In this document: positions 8,012-17,662 of the stretch, one piece after another
Layout of the letters: each line of letters begins with the position of its first letter
How positions within the stretch are numbered: position 1 is the stretch's first letter
Made by a program: the position numbers and the translations under genes
NCBI GenBank assembly: GCA_946629525.1
Contig: CAMOXU010000020.1
Span: 1 to 34,785, forward strand
Source: an uncultured Clostridia bacterium
GTDB lineage: Bacteria > Bacillota > Clostridia > Lachnospirales > Lachnospiraceae
Direction of reading: 5' to 3'
DNA: 34,785 nucleotides
Notes under the pieces: model-generated
What the model was told of the DNA's origin: nothing
Database searches by the model: none
Seen by the model: only the letters and a program-made list of their open reading frames with translations

Positions 8012-10245
8012 ATGTTTTTGAGTGCTATGCACCGTTTATTCAGGATTACATATACCGGTCCGGCTGGCAGAGCCTGCGGGCGGTACAGAATGCTGCGGGA
8101 GATGCCATTTTCAATACGGATGAAAATGTACTCCTGACCGCATCCACTGCCTCCGGCAAGACGGAAGCGGCATTTTTCCCGATCCTGACAAAGCTTTACG
8201 AAGAGCCGTCGCAGACCGTCGGCGTTCTCTACATTGCCCCGCTCAAGGCATTGATCAATGATCAGTTCGGACGACTCGAGGAGCTGTGTGAGGAGCAGGG
8301 TATCCTTGTGACCCGATGGCACGGGGACGCGAACCAGTCGAGGAAACGGAAGCTGCTGAAAAAGCCTTCCGGTATCCTGCAGATCACGCCGGAATCTCTG
8401 GAATCGCTCATGATCAACAAGCACATGGAGATCCCGTCCCTGTTCGGTGACCTGCGGTTTATCGTCATCGACGAGATCCACTCACTTCTTCGGGCGGACC
8501 GCGGCCTGCAGACCTTCTGCCTGATCGAACGTCTCTGCAAGCTGGCGGGCTGCGATCCCAGGAGGATCGGTCTCTCCGCAACCATCGGAAACCCCGGGCT
8601 CGCGGGACAGTTCCTCGCGGCGGGCAGCGGCAGGAGAACCGTCATTCCGAAATTCGACAGCGGAAAAGAGGTCTGGCGGCTTTCGATGGAGCATTTCTAT
8701 AATTCCGCTCCTCAGGCGGATGAGGGAAAGCCGGTTCCTGTCGGCACACCGCCGGCGGAAGAACCCACTGATATCGCCCCTTCGAACGCTGACCCGGGCG
8801 TCGGCTATATCTTTGAACATACGAAGGGCAGGAAATGTCTGGTGTTCACCAATTCCCGGGAGGAATGCGAATCTGTCTGCCAGCAGCTCCGGCAGTATTG
8901 TGAAGTCAATCGTGAGCCGGACCGCTTTCTCATCCATCACGGAAATCTCTCCGCATCCTATCGGGAGAGCGCCGAGGAGGAGATGAAGGACGACGATTCG
9001 CTGATGAGTGTGTGCGCTACGGCGACGCTGGAGCTGGGGATCGACGTGGGACGGCTCGAGCGGGCATTTCAGATCGATGCGCCATTTACGGTATCCGGCT
9101 TCCTGCAGCGCATGGGACGCACCGGACGCCGGGGGGATCCCTCGGAGATGTGGTTCGTCATGAGGGAGGATCATCAGGAAGCCCGGGCCATGCTGCCTGA
9201 CAGCATTCCCTGGTATCTGATCCAGGGCATCGCGCTGGTGCAGCTCTATATTGAGGAGCGCTTCGTGGAGCCGCCCCGTCTTGACCGGCTGCCTTACAGC
9301 CTGCTCTACCATCAGACCATGAGCACGCTTGCCTCCCACGGGGAAATGACTCCCGCCGAGCTGGCCTCCCGCGTTCTCACTTTAAGCTGCTTCCACCGGA
9401 TCAGCCAGGACGATTACCGCATTCTGCTGCGGCATCTTTTGGAGACCGACCATATAAACAGAACGGAAAATGGCGGTCTGATCGTCGGACTCACCGGAGA
9501 GCGGGTCGTAAATAACTATAAGTTCTACGCGGTCTTTCAGGAAAATGTGGAATACACCGTGCGTTCCGGTTCCGAACAGCTGGGGACCATCGTGAAGCCG
9601 CCGCCAGTGGGAGATAAGATCGCAATCGCAGGCCGTGTCTGGGTGGTGGAGGAAGTAGACCACAAGCGGCGGGAGCTCTTCTGCACGCTGGTCAAGGGAA
9701 ATATTCCCGCCTACTTTGGCGATGTGGCGGGAGATATCCACACGCACATTTTGGAGCGGATGGTCCGGGTACTCAGTGAGGATATACAGTATCCTTATCT
9801 CATGCCGCATGCGGTCTGCCGTCTGGCGGATGCCCGGGATACATTTCGGAAATCCCGCATGTCCAGCCGTCCGCTGGTACATCTGGGAGGGAAGATGTGG
9901 GCGCTCTTTCCGTGGGTGGGGACCTATACATTTCTCGCCATGGAACGCTTCCTGAAGCTGCGCTGCGGCAAGAGGCTCGGCTTAAGAGGCCTGCAGTCCT
10001 CCCGCCCGTACTACATGCAGTTCACCATGCAGTGCTCCGAGAAAGAATTCTATGAGATCGTCTGCGAGGAAGCGGTGAAGGACTTTGACGCACTGGAGCT
10101 TGTTTACGAGAAGGAAGTGCCGGTCTTTGAGAAGTATGACGAATATGTGCCGGCGGAACTGGTCCGAAAAGGCTTTGCCTTCGGAGTGCTGGACGTGACT
10201 GGCATGAGAGAGCGTGTCAGGAGCTGGGATAAATACAGAACATGA
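8008..10245 (+). CDS. sngC: DEAD/DEAH-box helicase, Lhr-like (Shango SngC-like)
   Basis: TASTASGKTEAAF, IAPLKAL, VIDEIHSL, LSATIGN, LVFTNSREECE, GRTGRRGD helicase motifs; ATGA overlap with the upstream ATPase gene. Confidence 0.88.
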   Translation: MNVFECYAPFIQDYIYRSGWQSLRAVQNAAGDAIFNTDENVLLTASTASGKTEAAFFPILTKLYEEPSQTVGVLYIAPLKALINDQFGRLEELCEEQGILVTRWHGDANQSRKRKLLKKPSGILQITPESLESLMINKHMEIPSLFGDLRFIVIDEIHSLLRADRGLQTFCLIERLCKLAGCDPRRIGLSATIGNPGLAGQFLAAGSGRRTVIPKFDSGKEVWRLSMEHFYNSAPQADEGKPVPVGTPPAEEPTDIAPSNADPGVGYIFEHTKGRKCLVFTNSREECESVCQQLRQYCEVNREPDRFLIHHGNLSASYRESAEEEMKDDDSLMSVCATATLELGIDVGRLERAFQIDAPFTVSGFLQRMGRTGRRGDPSEMWFVMREDHQEARAMLPDSIPWYLIQGIALVQLYIEERFVEPPRLDRLPYSLLYHQTMSTLASHGEMTPAELASRVLTLSCFHRISQDDYRILLRHLLETDHINRTENGGLIVGLTGERVVNNYKFYAVFQENVEYTVRSGSEQLGTIVKPPPVGDKIAIAGRVWVVEEVDHKRRELFCTLVKGNIPAYFGDVAGDIHTHILERMVRVLSEDIQYPYLMPHAVCRLADARDTFRKSRMSSRPLVHLGGKMWALFPWVGTYTFLAMERFLKLRCGKRLGLRGLQSSRPYYMQFTMQCSEKEFYEIVCEEAVKDFDALELVYEKEVPVFEKYDEYVPAELVRKGFAFGVLDVTGMRERVRSWDKYRT

Positions 10246-10294
10246 GGCGGCGCGTCCGACAACTGATTCCTTGCAATTTCACAGTACCGGGTCA

Positions 10295-10392
10295 GGGGCT
10301 GCCGCATCAGACTATGACTGCACTATACACAGCATTCATTACATGGAATGCCTGCTGTATGCAGTGCGCATTTGTCTTAATGCGGCAGCCCC
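10295..10392. repeat. 98-bp imperfect hairpin bounded by 13-bp perfect inverted repeats
   Basis: GGGGCTGCCGCAT at 10295-10307 and ATGCGGCAGCCCC at 10380-10392, with nested ACTGCA/TGCAGT and GCATTC/GAATGC arms. Confidence 0.85.
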
Positions 10393-10441
10393 GACGTACG
10401 AGCAGATGCCGGATGATTTTGAAAATATTAATTCTGCCTTT

Positions 10442-11599
10442 TCAGTTCTTCACGTCCGTTCTCCTCACTCCTTCAATCAGATACCGCTCGTCATATGTGC
10501 GGCTCGCATAAATCAGTTCCTCGCTCGGTGCGAATTCATCCATGTGAGTGACAGCAAGGGCAAGCCGCCAGATGTTCTTTGTTCCATGTCCTGCAAAATC
10601 CTTTCGGATTCTTCCATCGAGCGCCTCGACATCCATTTTCCCGTAACGGAAATGTCCCTGGAACGGGTTCGTGACATTTGTAGTTTCGCGGATCCCCGGA
10701 TCGAGCTCATCTCTATGGCATTCGGAAGCGAGCGGGCCGTCGCCATGTCTCGTAAGATAGGTCCGGGTGACATAGCAGGCTTCGATGGTCTGTCCCGTGA
10801 AATTTCTCTCGATCAGCTTATCCGCTTCGAAAATGCCCGTCCTGCTGGGCGTTGTATATACTGCTTCCTCCTCATCGTCCGACCAGTCGAGAAGAAGTCC
10901 CTGGCCGTTCTCAAAGATGAGGTGTGGGTACATATGCAGGATTTCCTCTCCGATCAGAAGGCCTTTGATCTTGCACATGTCTTCAATATCCGCCATAAAG
11001 CGGGAGAGGAGAGCGGGGCTTTTCGCGGCGGCAAGCCATTTCGTGAGAACCGGGCCGGGCATTTCTTCCCGCATGCGGATGAGCGCCCGCTCGCGGATCC
11101 CGGTCAGATACCGGACTTTCTCTGTCTCTGTCAGGTCCAAATAGGTTCCGATCGGAAGGGCATTCGTATCGGTATATCTCTTAAAAGTCTCCCAGATTCC
11201 CATTCCGCAGGTGTGGTGGGTGCCGTCAAGCTTTTGACTGCCCTGATTCAGCATCATATCCCATGGAGTTGTGAATGCGCAGCGTGGATCGATGTAGACC
11301 CGGGGCTTTACGCCGAGCGCAGCGAGTTCCTCATACTCACGGACGAACTGCATGGGATTGACCAGGTAGGAGGGGGCGAGCCAGGTGGCTGCCCCGGAGA
11401 GAGTGCCCGCGCAGAAGTGGCCGAAGACGTGACGGACCTTACCATTCCAGGCAGTGTGACCGCGCTGCGGACCGCCGTTTGTCAGGATTCCCAGTACCGG
11501 CTCTTCCCTCATGCTGAAGAGATTCGTGACGTTTCCTTTTCCTTCGTCCCCTGCGTTGGCTCCTATGACGATGCGGATGGATTTCGGTGTGTTCTTCAT
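10442..11599 (-). CDS. Divergent short adenylosuccinate synthetase (PurA superfamily) protein
   Basis: IVIGANAGDEGKGNVTNL nucleotide loop, TNGGPQRGHT, FENGQGLLLD, VTHMDEF correspond to PurA motifs; 385 aa against about 430 for housekeeping PurA. Confidence 0.72.
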   Translation of the reverse strand: MKNTPKSIRIVIGANAGDEGKGNVTNLFSMREEPVLGILTNGGPQRGHTAWNGKVRHVFGHFCAGTLSGAATWLAPSYLVNPMQFVREYEELAALGVKPRVYIDPRCAFTTPWDMMLNQGSQKLDGTHHTCGMGIWETFKRYTDTNALPIGTYLDLTETEKVRYLTGIRERALIRMREEMPGPVLTKWLAAAKSPALLSRFMADIEDMCKIKGLLIGEEILHMYPHLIFENGQGLLLDWSDDEEEAVYTTPSRTGIFEADKLIERNFTGQTIEACYVTRTYLTRHGDGPLASECHRDELDPGIRETTNVTNPFQGHFRYGKMDVEALDGRIRKDFAGHGTKNIWRLALAVTHMDEFAPSEELIYASRTYDERYLIEGVRRTDVKN

Positions 11600-11721
11600 G
11601 ACGGGCCTCTCTTTCTATGGTTGAGTGTTGAATTGACAGCTCGTTTATAATCTCAAGAATGTCAGTCGGCTGCTGATTCGTGGTCGATTAACGAGAGTTG
11701 CACCAACAGCTGGTTAAATAC

Positions 11722-12690
11722 TCACCAGCTGATCAGTTCTCTGAGTGCGCTCACGAACGGCTTTGTGCCTTTTCTTGCAGTCGTTCCGGCGAATGTGATC
11801 CCTGCGTTTTCGGCACCGTTAATGATGCCTGCGTTTTCGGCATTTACCGTATCGGTAAAGATTCCTGTGTTCCCTGCATTTGCCGTATCGGTAATGATTT
11901 TCGCGACCGCGCGGCTGATCTCGTTGACTTTGCAGAATCTGAGATGATCTCTGTCAAGGATCTTACCCCATTCATGCTTTGCGCGATCCCCGTAGAAGTC
12001 GCCTCCGTGTACCACATGAATGTGGTAGATTTCATACATTCTCTGTGCCTCCTTATAGAGCTTTCGGGTCTCCACATCTCCCTGAACGGTATCTCCGGTC
12101 ACCTCTGCAAGGCTTCTTTTCGGCAGGTAAGGGTTCAGCGGCTCATCGCCCAGCGTGATGATGAGGCCGCGTCCGCCGCGCTTTATGCAGTCGAGCTTCG
12201 TGTGGCGGGCTCCCATATACCAGGCTGCCGTGTAGGATTCAAAGCTGTTGCCTCCACCGCCGCCCTCGAAATAGATCTTGTCCAGCTGCTCGGCAATTCT
12301 TATATCCGATTCGAACTGGCTGATCTGGATCGGCGCTCTGTCGTAGGCAAGATCTCCGATGCCCATGACCATGAATTCGATGTCCATGTCTGTTCCGAGA
12401 AGCTTAATGATGACCTCGTTGAGCTTTGCGGCCACCTCCATGGCGGCGCTTCCCATAGATCCCGTCACGTCGAGGGCGAGAATGACGGGAAGGGTGTTCG
12501 GGTGCTCTTCATTTTCACAGCATTCCCGGATCACGTTTTTTGGATCAAGTGCGGGATCGATCGTGCGGTTCCTGTACATGCTCTGGACAGTCTCGCCTGC
12601 GGTGTCGATCGTTCCGTCCCTTCTGACCTTGCGGCCGTTCCGGCCGGCGTATGCTCTGAAATCTTCATCTCTCCATCTTCCATATCCCAT
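11722..12690 (-). CDS. vWA-domain protein
   Basis: LPVILALDVTGSMGSAAMEVAAKLNE matches a MIDAS DxSGSMG-like motif; RBS ggaggtaacaccATG on the minus strand. Confidence 0.82.
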   Translation of the reverse strand: MGYGRWRDEDFRAYAGRNGRKVRRDGTIDTAGETVQSMYRNRTIDPALDPKNVIRECCENEEHPNTLPVILALDVTGSMGSAAMEVAAKLNEVIIKLLGTDMDIEFMVMGIGDLAYDRAPIQISQFESDIRIAEQLDKIYFEGGGGGNSFESYTAAWYMGARHTKLDCIKRGGRGLIITLGDEPLNPYLPKRSLAEVTGDTVQGDVETRKLYKEAQRMYEIYHIHVVHGGDFYGDRAKHEWGKILDRDHLRFCKVNEISRAVAKIITDTANAGNTGIFTDTVNAENAGIINGAENAGITFAGTTARKGTKPFVSALRELISW

Positions 12691-12884
12691 GGTGTTACCT
12701 CCTCATACTTTTGTCCTTTTAAACTTTACTTATTCTCTGAAATCTTTTAGGGTGCCGGTTCCACAGCTGATTATTTCTTCATATGTGGGCGAAATCCGGC
12801 ACCGGATCTATGAATACGTGGTTACCGCAGTGAATTAATTTCAGCTTCTTTAAGTTTAAATTTGACTCGTGTTCGAGAACTCGA

Positions 12885-13523
12885 TCATGTGTCCTCATCC
12901 GCTGTATCCAGGATATCTCCCTCCTCATCATCCTCATCAAAGATCCCGTCGAACAGGTTTCCCATATCCGAATTCCCCATGAGGAGCAGCGGGAGCATAG
13001 TATCCATTCCGCCCATTCCGTTTGAATTGTTCCCGTTGTTCTTTCCGCCGCCGAACAATTTCATGAGCAGCATATAGCGGAAGATCTGGTTCGGCCCTTT
13101 CTTACCCCTGAACATCCGGCCCCCGAGAAGGCTTACGATCTTCCCGTACAGGTAGGTGCTTCCCATGAAAATGTGTCTCTCCGGGATAATGACCTCCTGA
13201 GTCGATGTCCGGTAATTAACGGCAGTGATGTGATTTGTGTCGACCGTGACGACGCATCTCGGGGACGGCTTTCCGTCGGCGTCATTGACCAGGATGATGT
13301 CTCCGGGCTTTACTTTGGATGTCGGGATCACGAAGAAGAATTCCTTGCCGATGTCGAAGACGAAGTTCATGCAGTTGGTGAGCCGGCCGGTCTTTACATC
13401 GTAGGTGCGGTAGGCATTTTCCGTCTTGACGGCGATCCTTCCGTCCATGGTGAGCCTGCACATTCCGGGTGCGAGAGAACCGAACATATTTCCAAACATT
13501 TCTCCAAACATTGTATCTGCCAT
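12885..13523 (-). CDS. Uncharacterised 212-aa protein with Gly/Asn/Met-rich and acidic C-terminus
   Basis: Intact ORF with RBS aaaggaggcaaattATG on the minus strand; same orientation as the vWA gene. Confidence 0.72.
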   Translation of the reverse strand: MADTMFGEMFGNMFGSLAPGMCRLTMDGRIAVKTENAYRTYDVKTGRLTNCMNFVFDIGKEFFFVIPTSKVKPGDIILVNDADGKPSPRCVVTVDTNHITAVNYRTSTQEVIIPERHIFMGSTYLYGKIVSLLGGRMFRGKKGPNQIFRYMLLMKLFGGGKNNGNNSNGMGGMDTMLPLLLMGNSDMGNLFDGIFDEDDEEGDILDTADEDT

Positions 13524-13631
13524 AATTTGCCTCCTTTACGTATTCGCTGCGGGTCAGCAGCCAGGGTCTTGTTCAGTGCTGTTCTTTTTATGGATCTCGT
13601 TGTTGTTCTTTGATGATTTACTTATGTTCTC

Positions 13632-13682
13632 TATGACTATAAGTATATTCATGATCCGAATAATGTCCATATGACTATAAGT
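13632..13682. promoter_or_regulatory. Two exact 13-bp direct repeats TATGACTATAAGT upstream of the 212-aa gene
   Basis: Copies at 13632-13644 and 13670-13682. Confidence 0.5.
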
Positions 13683-13683
13683 G

Positions 13684-13750
13684 AAAAATAAAAAAATCGA
13701 GGAGTCATGGGAATAAAGTCCACTCGCGGAATTTATTTCCCTGACTCCTC
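13684..13750 (-). terminator. Intrinsic terminator of the bgl operon (minus strand)
   Basis: gaggagtca-gggaataaa / tttatttccctgactcctc stem, followed on the minus strand by gaTTTTTTTaTTTTT. Confidence 0.82.
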
Positions 13751-13782
13751 AGTTAAGGGGGAGGAATAAAGGTTTTTGAGAT

Positions 13783-13962
13783 TCAGGTTTTCAGAGGGAT
13801 CACAGGTAAACATGTTGCCAAAGAAAGGTCCTTTACGGCTGCATAGGTGTTGATATCAGGCTCTTCGGAACCATACTTCCAGACCCTGATCGTCTCCGGA
13901 TCCCGGAGCTCCATGGCAGTATGGGACATCAGATAATAGGAAGAGGGGTCCTTGTATTTCAT
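13783..13962 (-). CDS. 59-aa small ORF MKYKDPSSYYLMSHTAMELRDPETIRVWKYGSEEPDINTYAAVKDLSLATCLPVIPLKT
   Basis: Minus-strand cggaggatatttgaaATG RBS/start, intact to TGA; between bglA and the terminator; below the ORF-track length cut-off. Confidence 0.55.
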   Translation of the reverse strand: MKYKDPSSYYLMSHTAMELRDPETIRVWKYGSEEPDINTYAAVKDLSLATCLPVIPLKT

Positions 13963-14037
13963 TTCAAATATCCTCCGATGCTTCCGAAACAGGTGTCTTT
14001 GTCATAAGCATGCTGCGAATTTGTACAGACTGTTCTT

Positions 14038-15510
<1,473 letters not shown>

Positions 15511-17373
15511 TTAACTGATCTTGATGACAACAGTATCCTTGTCGGCATCCATACCGGAGAGGCCTTCGATCCTGCCATACTGGTCAAAATTGGTTACCAG
15601 GACGGGTGTAATGGTGGAATAACTTTTTGCTATAGCGTCTTTGTCGAACTCGATCAGGAGCTGGCCCTTCTTTATGGCATCGCCCGATTTTACATGAGGG
15701 GTAAAGCCATTTCCGTTCAGTTCCACTGTGTCGAGACCGATATGGATCAGAAGCTCCACGCCCTCCTTGCTGGTCAGGCCGATGGCATGCTTTGTGTCAA
15801 AAAGCATCTCTACGATTCCGTCGAAAGGAGCATACACCTTTCCTTCGGCAGGCTCAATGCCGACGCCTTTCCCCATCTCGCCGCCGCTGAACGCGCCGTC
15901 AGGAACCTGGCTCAGGGGGATGACTTTTCCCTTAATGGGAGAGCTGATCTCAATCTCGCCTCCGATCAGAGCACGTGCGTTTTCATTGGAAGCAGTTTCA
16001 GAAGAAGCGCCTGATGCCGTATTCTCCTCAGCGGGGATGCCGAACAGGTACGTCAGAACAGCTGCCATGCAGAAAGCAATCAGAGCACCGATGATGATGA
16101 AGGCAAAGCTGTCTGCTTCATAGGTAATGATGGTGAAAAGGCCGGGAGGCGCATAAGCCATTGAACGGGCGTGGAAGAAGGACAGGAAGGCTGCCGCTAC
16201 AGCGGAAGAAGCCATACCGAAAGCGAAGGGACGCTTGTACTTCAGGTTCACACCGTACATGACAGGCTCGGTGATACCAAGGACAGCAGACAGGGAAGCG
16301 GAGCCCGCTACGGACTTCATTTCCTTATCCTTGAGACGCAGGAAGGCACCGAAGCCGGCACCGGCCTGTGAGAAATTCGCCGTCAAAGCGGAGACCAGAA
16401 GAGTGGAACCGCCTGTTTCCGCGATCTGCTGGATCTGCAGCGGAGCCAGTGCATAATGCATGCCCATCATTGTCAGAAGCGAGCGGGTTCCGCCGAGAAG
16501 CGCCGCTGCGACAAAGCCGCCGACATTGTAGAACCAGTCGATAAATTTTGCGATATAGGTGCCCATGTAGGAGCCGATCGGTCCAAGAACGATCAGTTCC
16601 AGGGGAACCATGATGAAGAGAACGATCATGGACGTCAGAAGGATCTTCAAAAAGTCCGGAACAAGTTTATCGATGTGCTTGTAGATGAGACTCAGGACCC
16701 ATACCGACAGAATGATCGGAATGACCGTCGATTTATAATTGACGAAGAGGATCGGAAGACCGAGAAATTTCATCGTGGTGGGTCCGCCTTCCGATATAGC
16801 CGCCGCGCCGTTCATGATGGTCGGATACATGTATGCCGCTGCCAGAGCAAGAGCCATGTATTCGCTGACCTTGAATTTTCTTGCCGCGCTGACTGCCAGG
16901 AAGAAGGGGAAGAAATAGAAGATCAGGTCGCCAATCATGGACATGATGACCATGAAACTGCTGTCGCCGGGAAGAAGCCCGAGGTTCGTGATCAGAGAAA
17001 CAATAGCCTTGAACATACCGCAGCCGATCAGCACCGGCAGCGTGGGGGCGAAGATTCCGGAAATGGTCTCGATCACGGAGCCCACAGCATTCCCTTTGGC
17101 CTTCTTTTCAGGGGCAGCACCCTCTGTTATGTGTACCTGAGCGCTGACTTCATCGAATATAGCATTTACCTTCGCGCCGATCACGACCTGAAGCTGACCG
17201 CTCTTCATCTGGGCAGTCAGAACACCCTGAAGCTTCTTCAGAGCATCGATGTCTGCCTTACTGTCATCCTTAAGGTTGAAGCGCAGTCTGGTGGCGCAAT
17301 GAGTAAGGACTGAGATATTGGACTCACCTCCGACAAGGGTGATGATTTTGGAAGCCAACTCTTTATTCGTCAT
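15511..17373 (-). CDS. bglF: PTS beta-glucoside transporter subunit IIBCA
   Basis: IIB LTHCATRLRFNLKD, IIC membrane domain, IIA LLIHIGLDTVELNGNGF. Confidence 0.92.
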   Translation of the reverse strand: MTNKELASKIITLVGGESNISVLTHCATRLRFNLKDDSKADIDALKKLQGVLTAQMKSGQLQVVIGAKVNAIFDEVSAQVHITEGAAPEKKAKGNAVGSVIETISGIFAPTLPVLIGCGMFKAIVSLITNLGLLPGDSSFMVIMSMIGDLIFYFFPFFLAVSAARKFKVSEYMALALAAAYMYPTIMNGAAAISEGGPTTMKFLGLPILFVNYKSTVIPIILSVWVLSLIYKHIDKLVPDFLKILLTSMIVLFIMVPLELIVLGPIGSYMGTYIAKFIDWFYNVGGFVAAALLGGTRSLLTMMGMHYALAPLQIQQIAETGGSTLLVSALTANFSQAGAGFGAFLRLKDKEMKSVAGSASLSAVLGITEPVMYGVNLKYKRPFAFGMASSAVAAAFLSFFHARSMAYAPPGLFTIITYEADSFAFIIIGALIAFCMAAVLTYLFGIPAEENTASGASSETASNENARALIGGEIEISSPIKGKVIPLSQVPDGAFSGGEMGKGVGIEPAEGKVYAPFDGIVEMLFDTKHAIGLTSKEGVELLIHIGLDTVELNGNGFTPHVKSGDAIKKGQLLIEFDKDAIAKSYSTITPVLVTNFDQYGRIEGLSGMDADKDTVVIKIS

Positions 17374-17408
17374 ATGCTGTCCATTCCTTTCTTTTCGTAA
17401 AAGTCTGT

Positions 17409-17422
17409 GAGAACCGGTTCTC
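17409..17422. promoter_or_regulatory. Perfect 14-bp palindrome GAGAACCGGTTCTC in the PTS leader
   Basis: Exact dyad between the MerR-type promoter and the PTS start codon. Confidence 0.45.
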
Positions 17423-17433
17423 TTACTAAAGAA

Positions 17434-17464
17434 AGGGTAGACCCTGTAGTAACTGCAGAGTCAA
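17434..17464 (-). promoter_or_regulatory. MerR-type promoter/operator for the PTS operon (19-bp spacer)
   Basis: Minus strand TTGACT-CTGCAGTTACTACAGGGTC-TACCCT; spacer 19 bp, spanning dyad ACTCTGCAGT-T-ACTACAGGGT. Confidence 0.72.
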
Positions 17465-17469
17465 GGGGA

Positions 17470-17563
17470 ATATTAAAAAAATGTAAAAAACAGGAGAGTA
17501 CTCCGCTGCGTCGGAATCGGTCCCTGACACCGACGAACATCGTTTGGAATACTCTCCTCTGAT
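17470..17563 (-). terminator. Intrinsic terminator downstream of the merR gene
   Basis: Minus strand aggagagtattcc...ggagtactctcct stem with inner GTCGG/CCGAC, followed by gTTTTTTacaTTTTTTT. Confidence 0.82.
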
Positions 17564-17662
17564 AACATTCGTTTATCTGACAAAATCTTTTCGGATGTCG
17601 ATTCCGCAGTCGCTCGTGCTTCGCACTCGCGGGCGGTATCCGGCTCCCTTAAGAACGGCTTC

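Noticed and set aside
6431-8032. 533-aa minus-strand ORF opposite the ATPase gene
   Set aside because: Antisense of a clear P-loop ATPase; no recognisable domain or RBS; GC-rich third-position shadow ORF.
4598-10245. Full BREX system
   Set aside because: BrxD-like ATPase and helicase are present, but no PglX methyltransferase, PglZ or BrxC-like gene in the window; TerB-trio architecture fits better.
10442-11599. PurZ (2-aminoadenine pathway) assignment
   Set aside because: Keeps GDEGKG with the PurA-type Asp, unlike the substituted motif I recall for PurZ; no partner phage genes. Left as a divergent PurA-superfamily protein.
10214-11650. 478-aa plus-strand ORF over the PurA-like gene
   Set aside because: Antisense of the PurA-like frame carrying GDEGKG and other motifs; runs through the hairpin element.
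11707-11731. CAGCTGGT...ACCAGCTG hairpin at the vWA gene end as a terminator
   Set aside because: Overlaps the stop codon and has no T tract on the minus strand; too weak to call.
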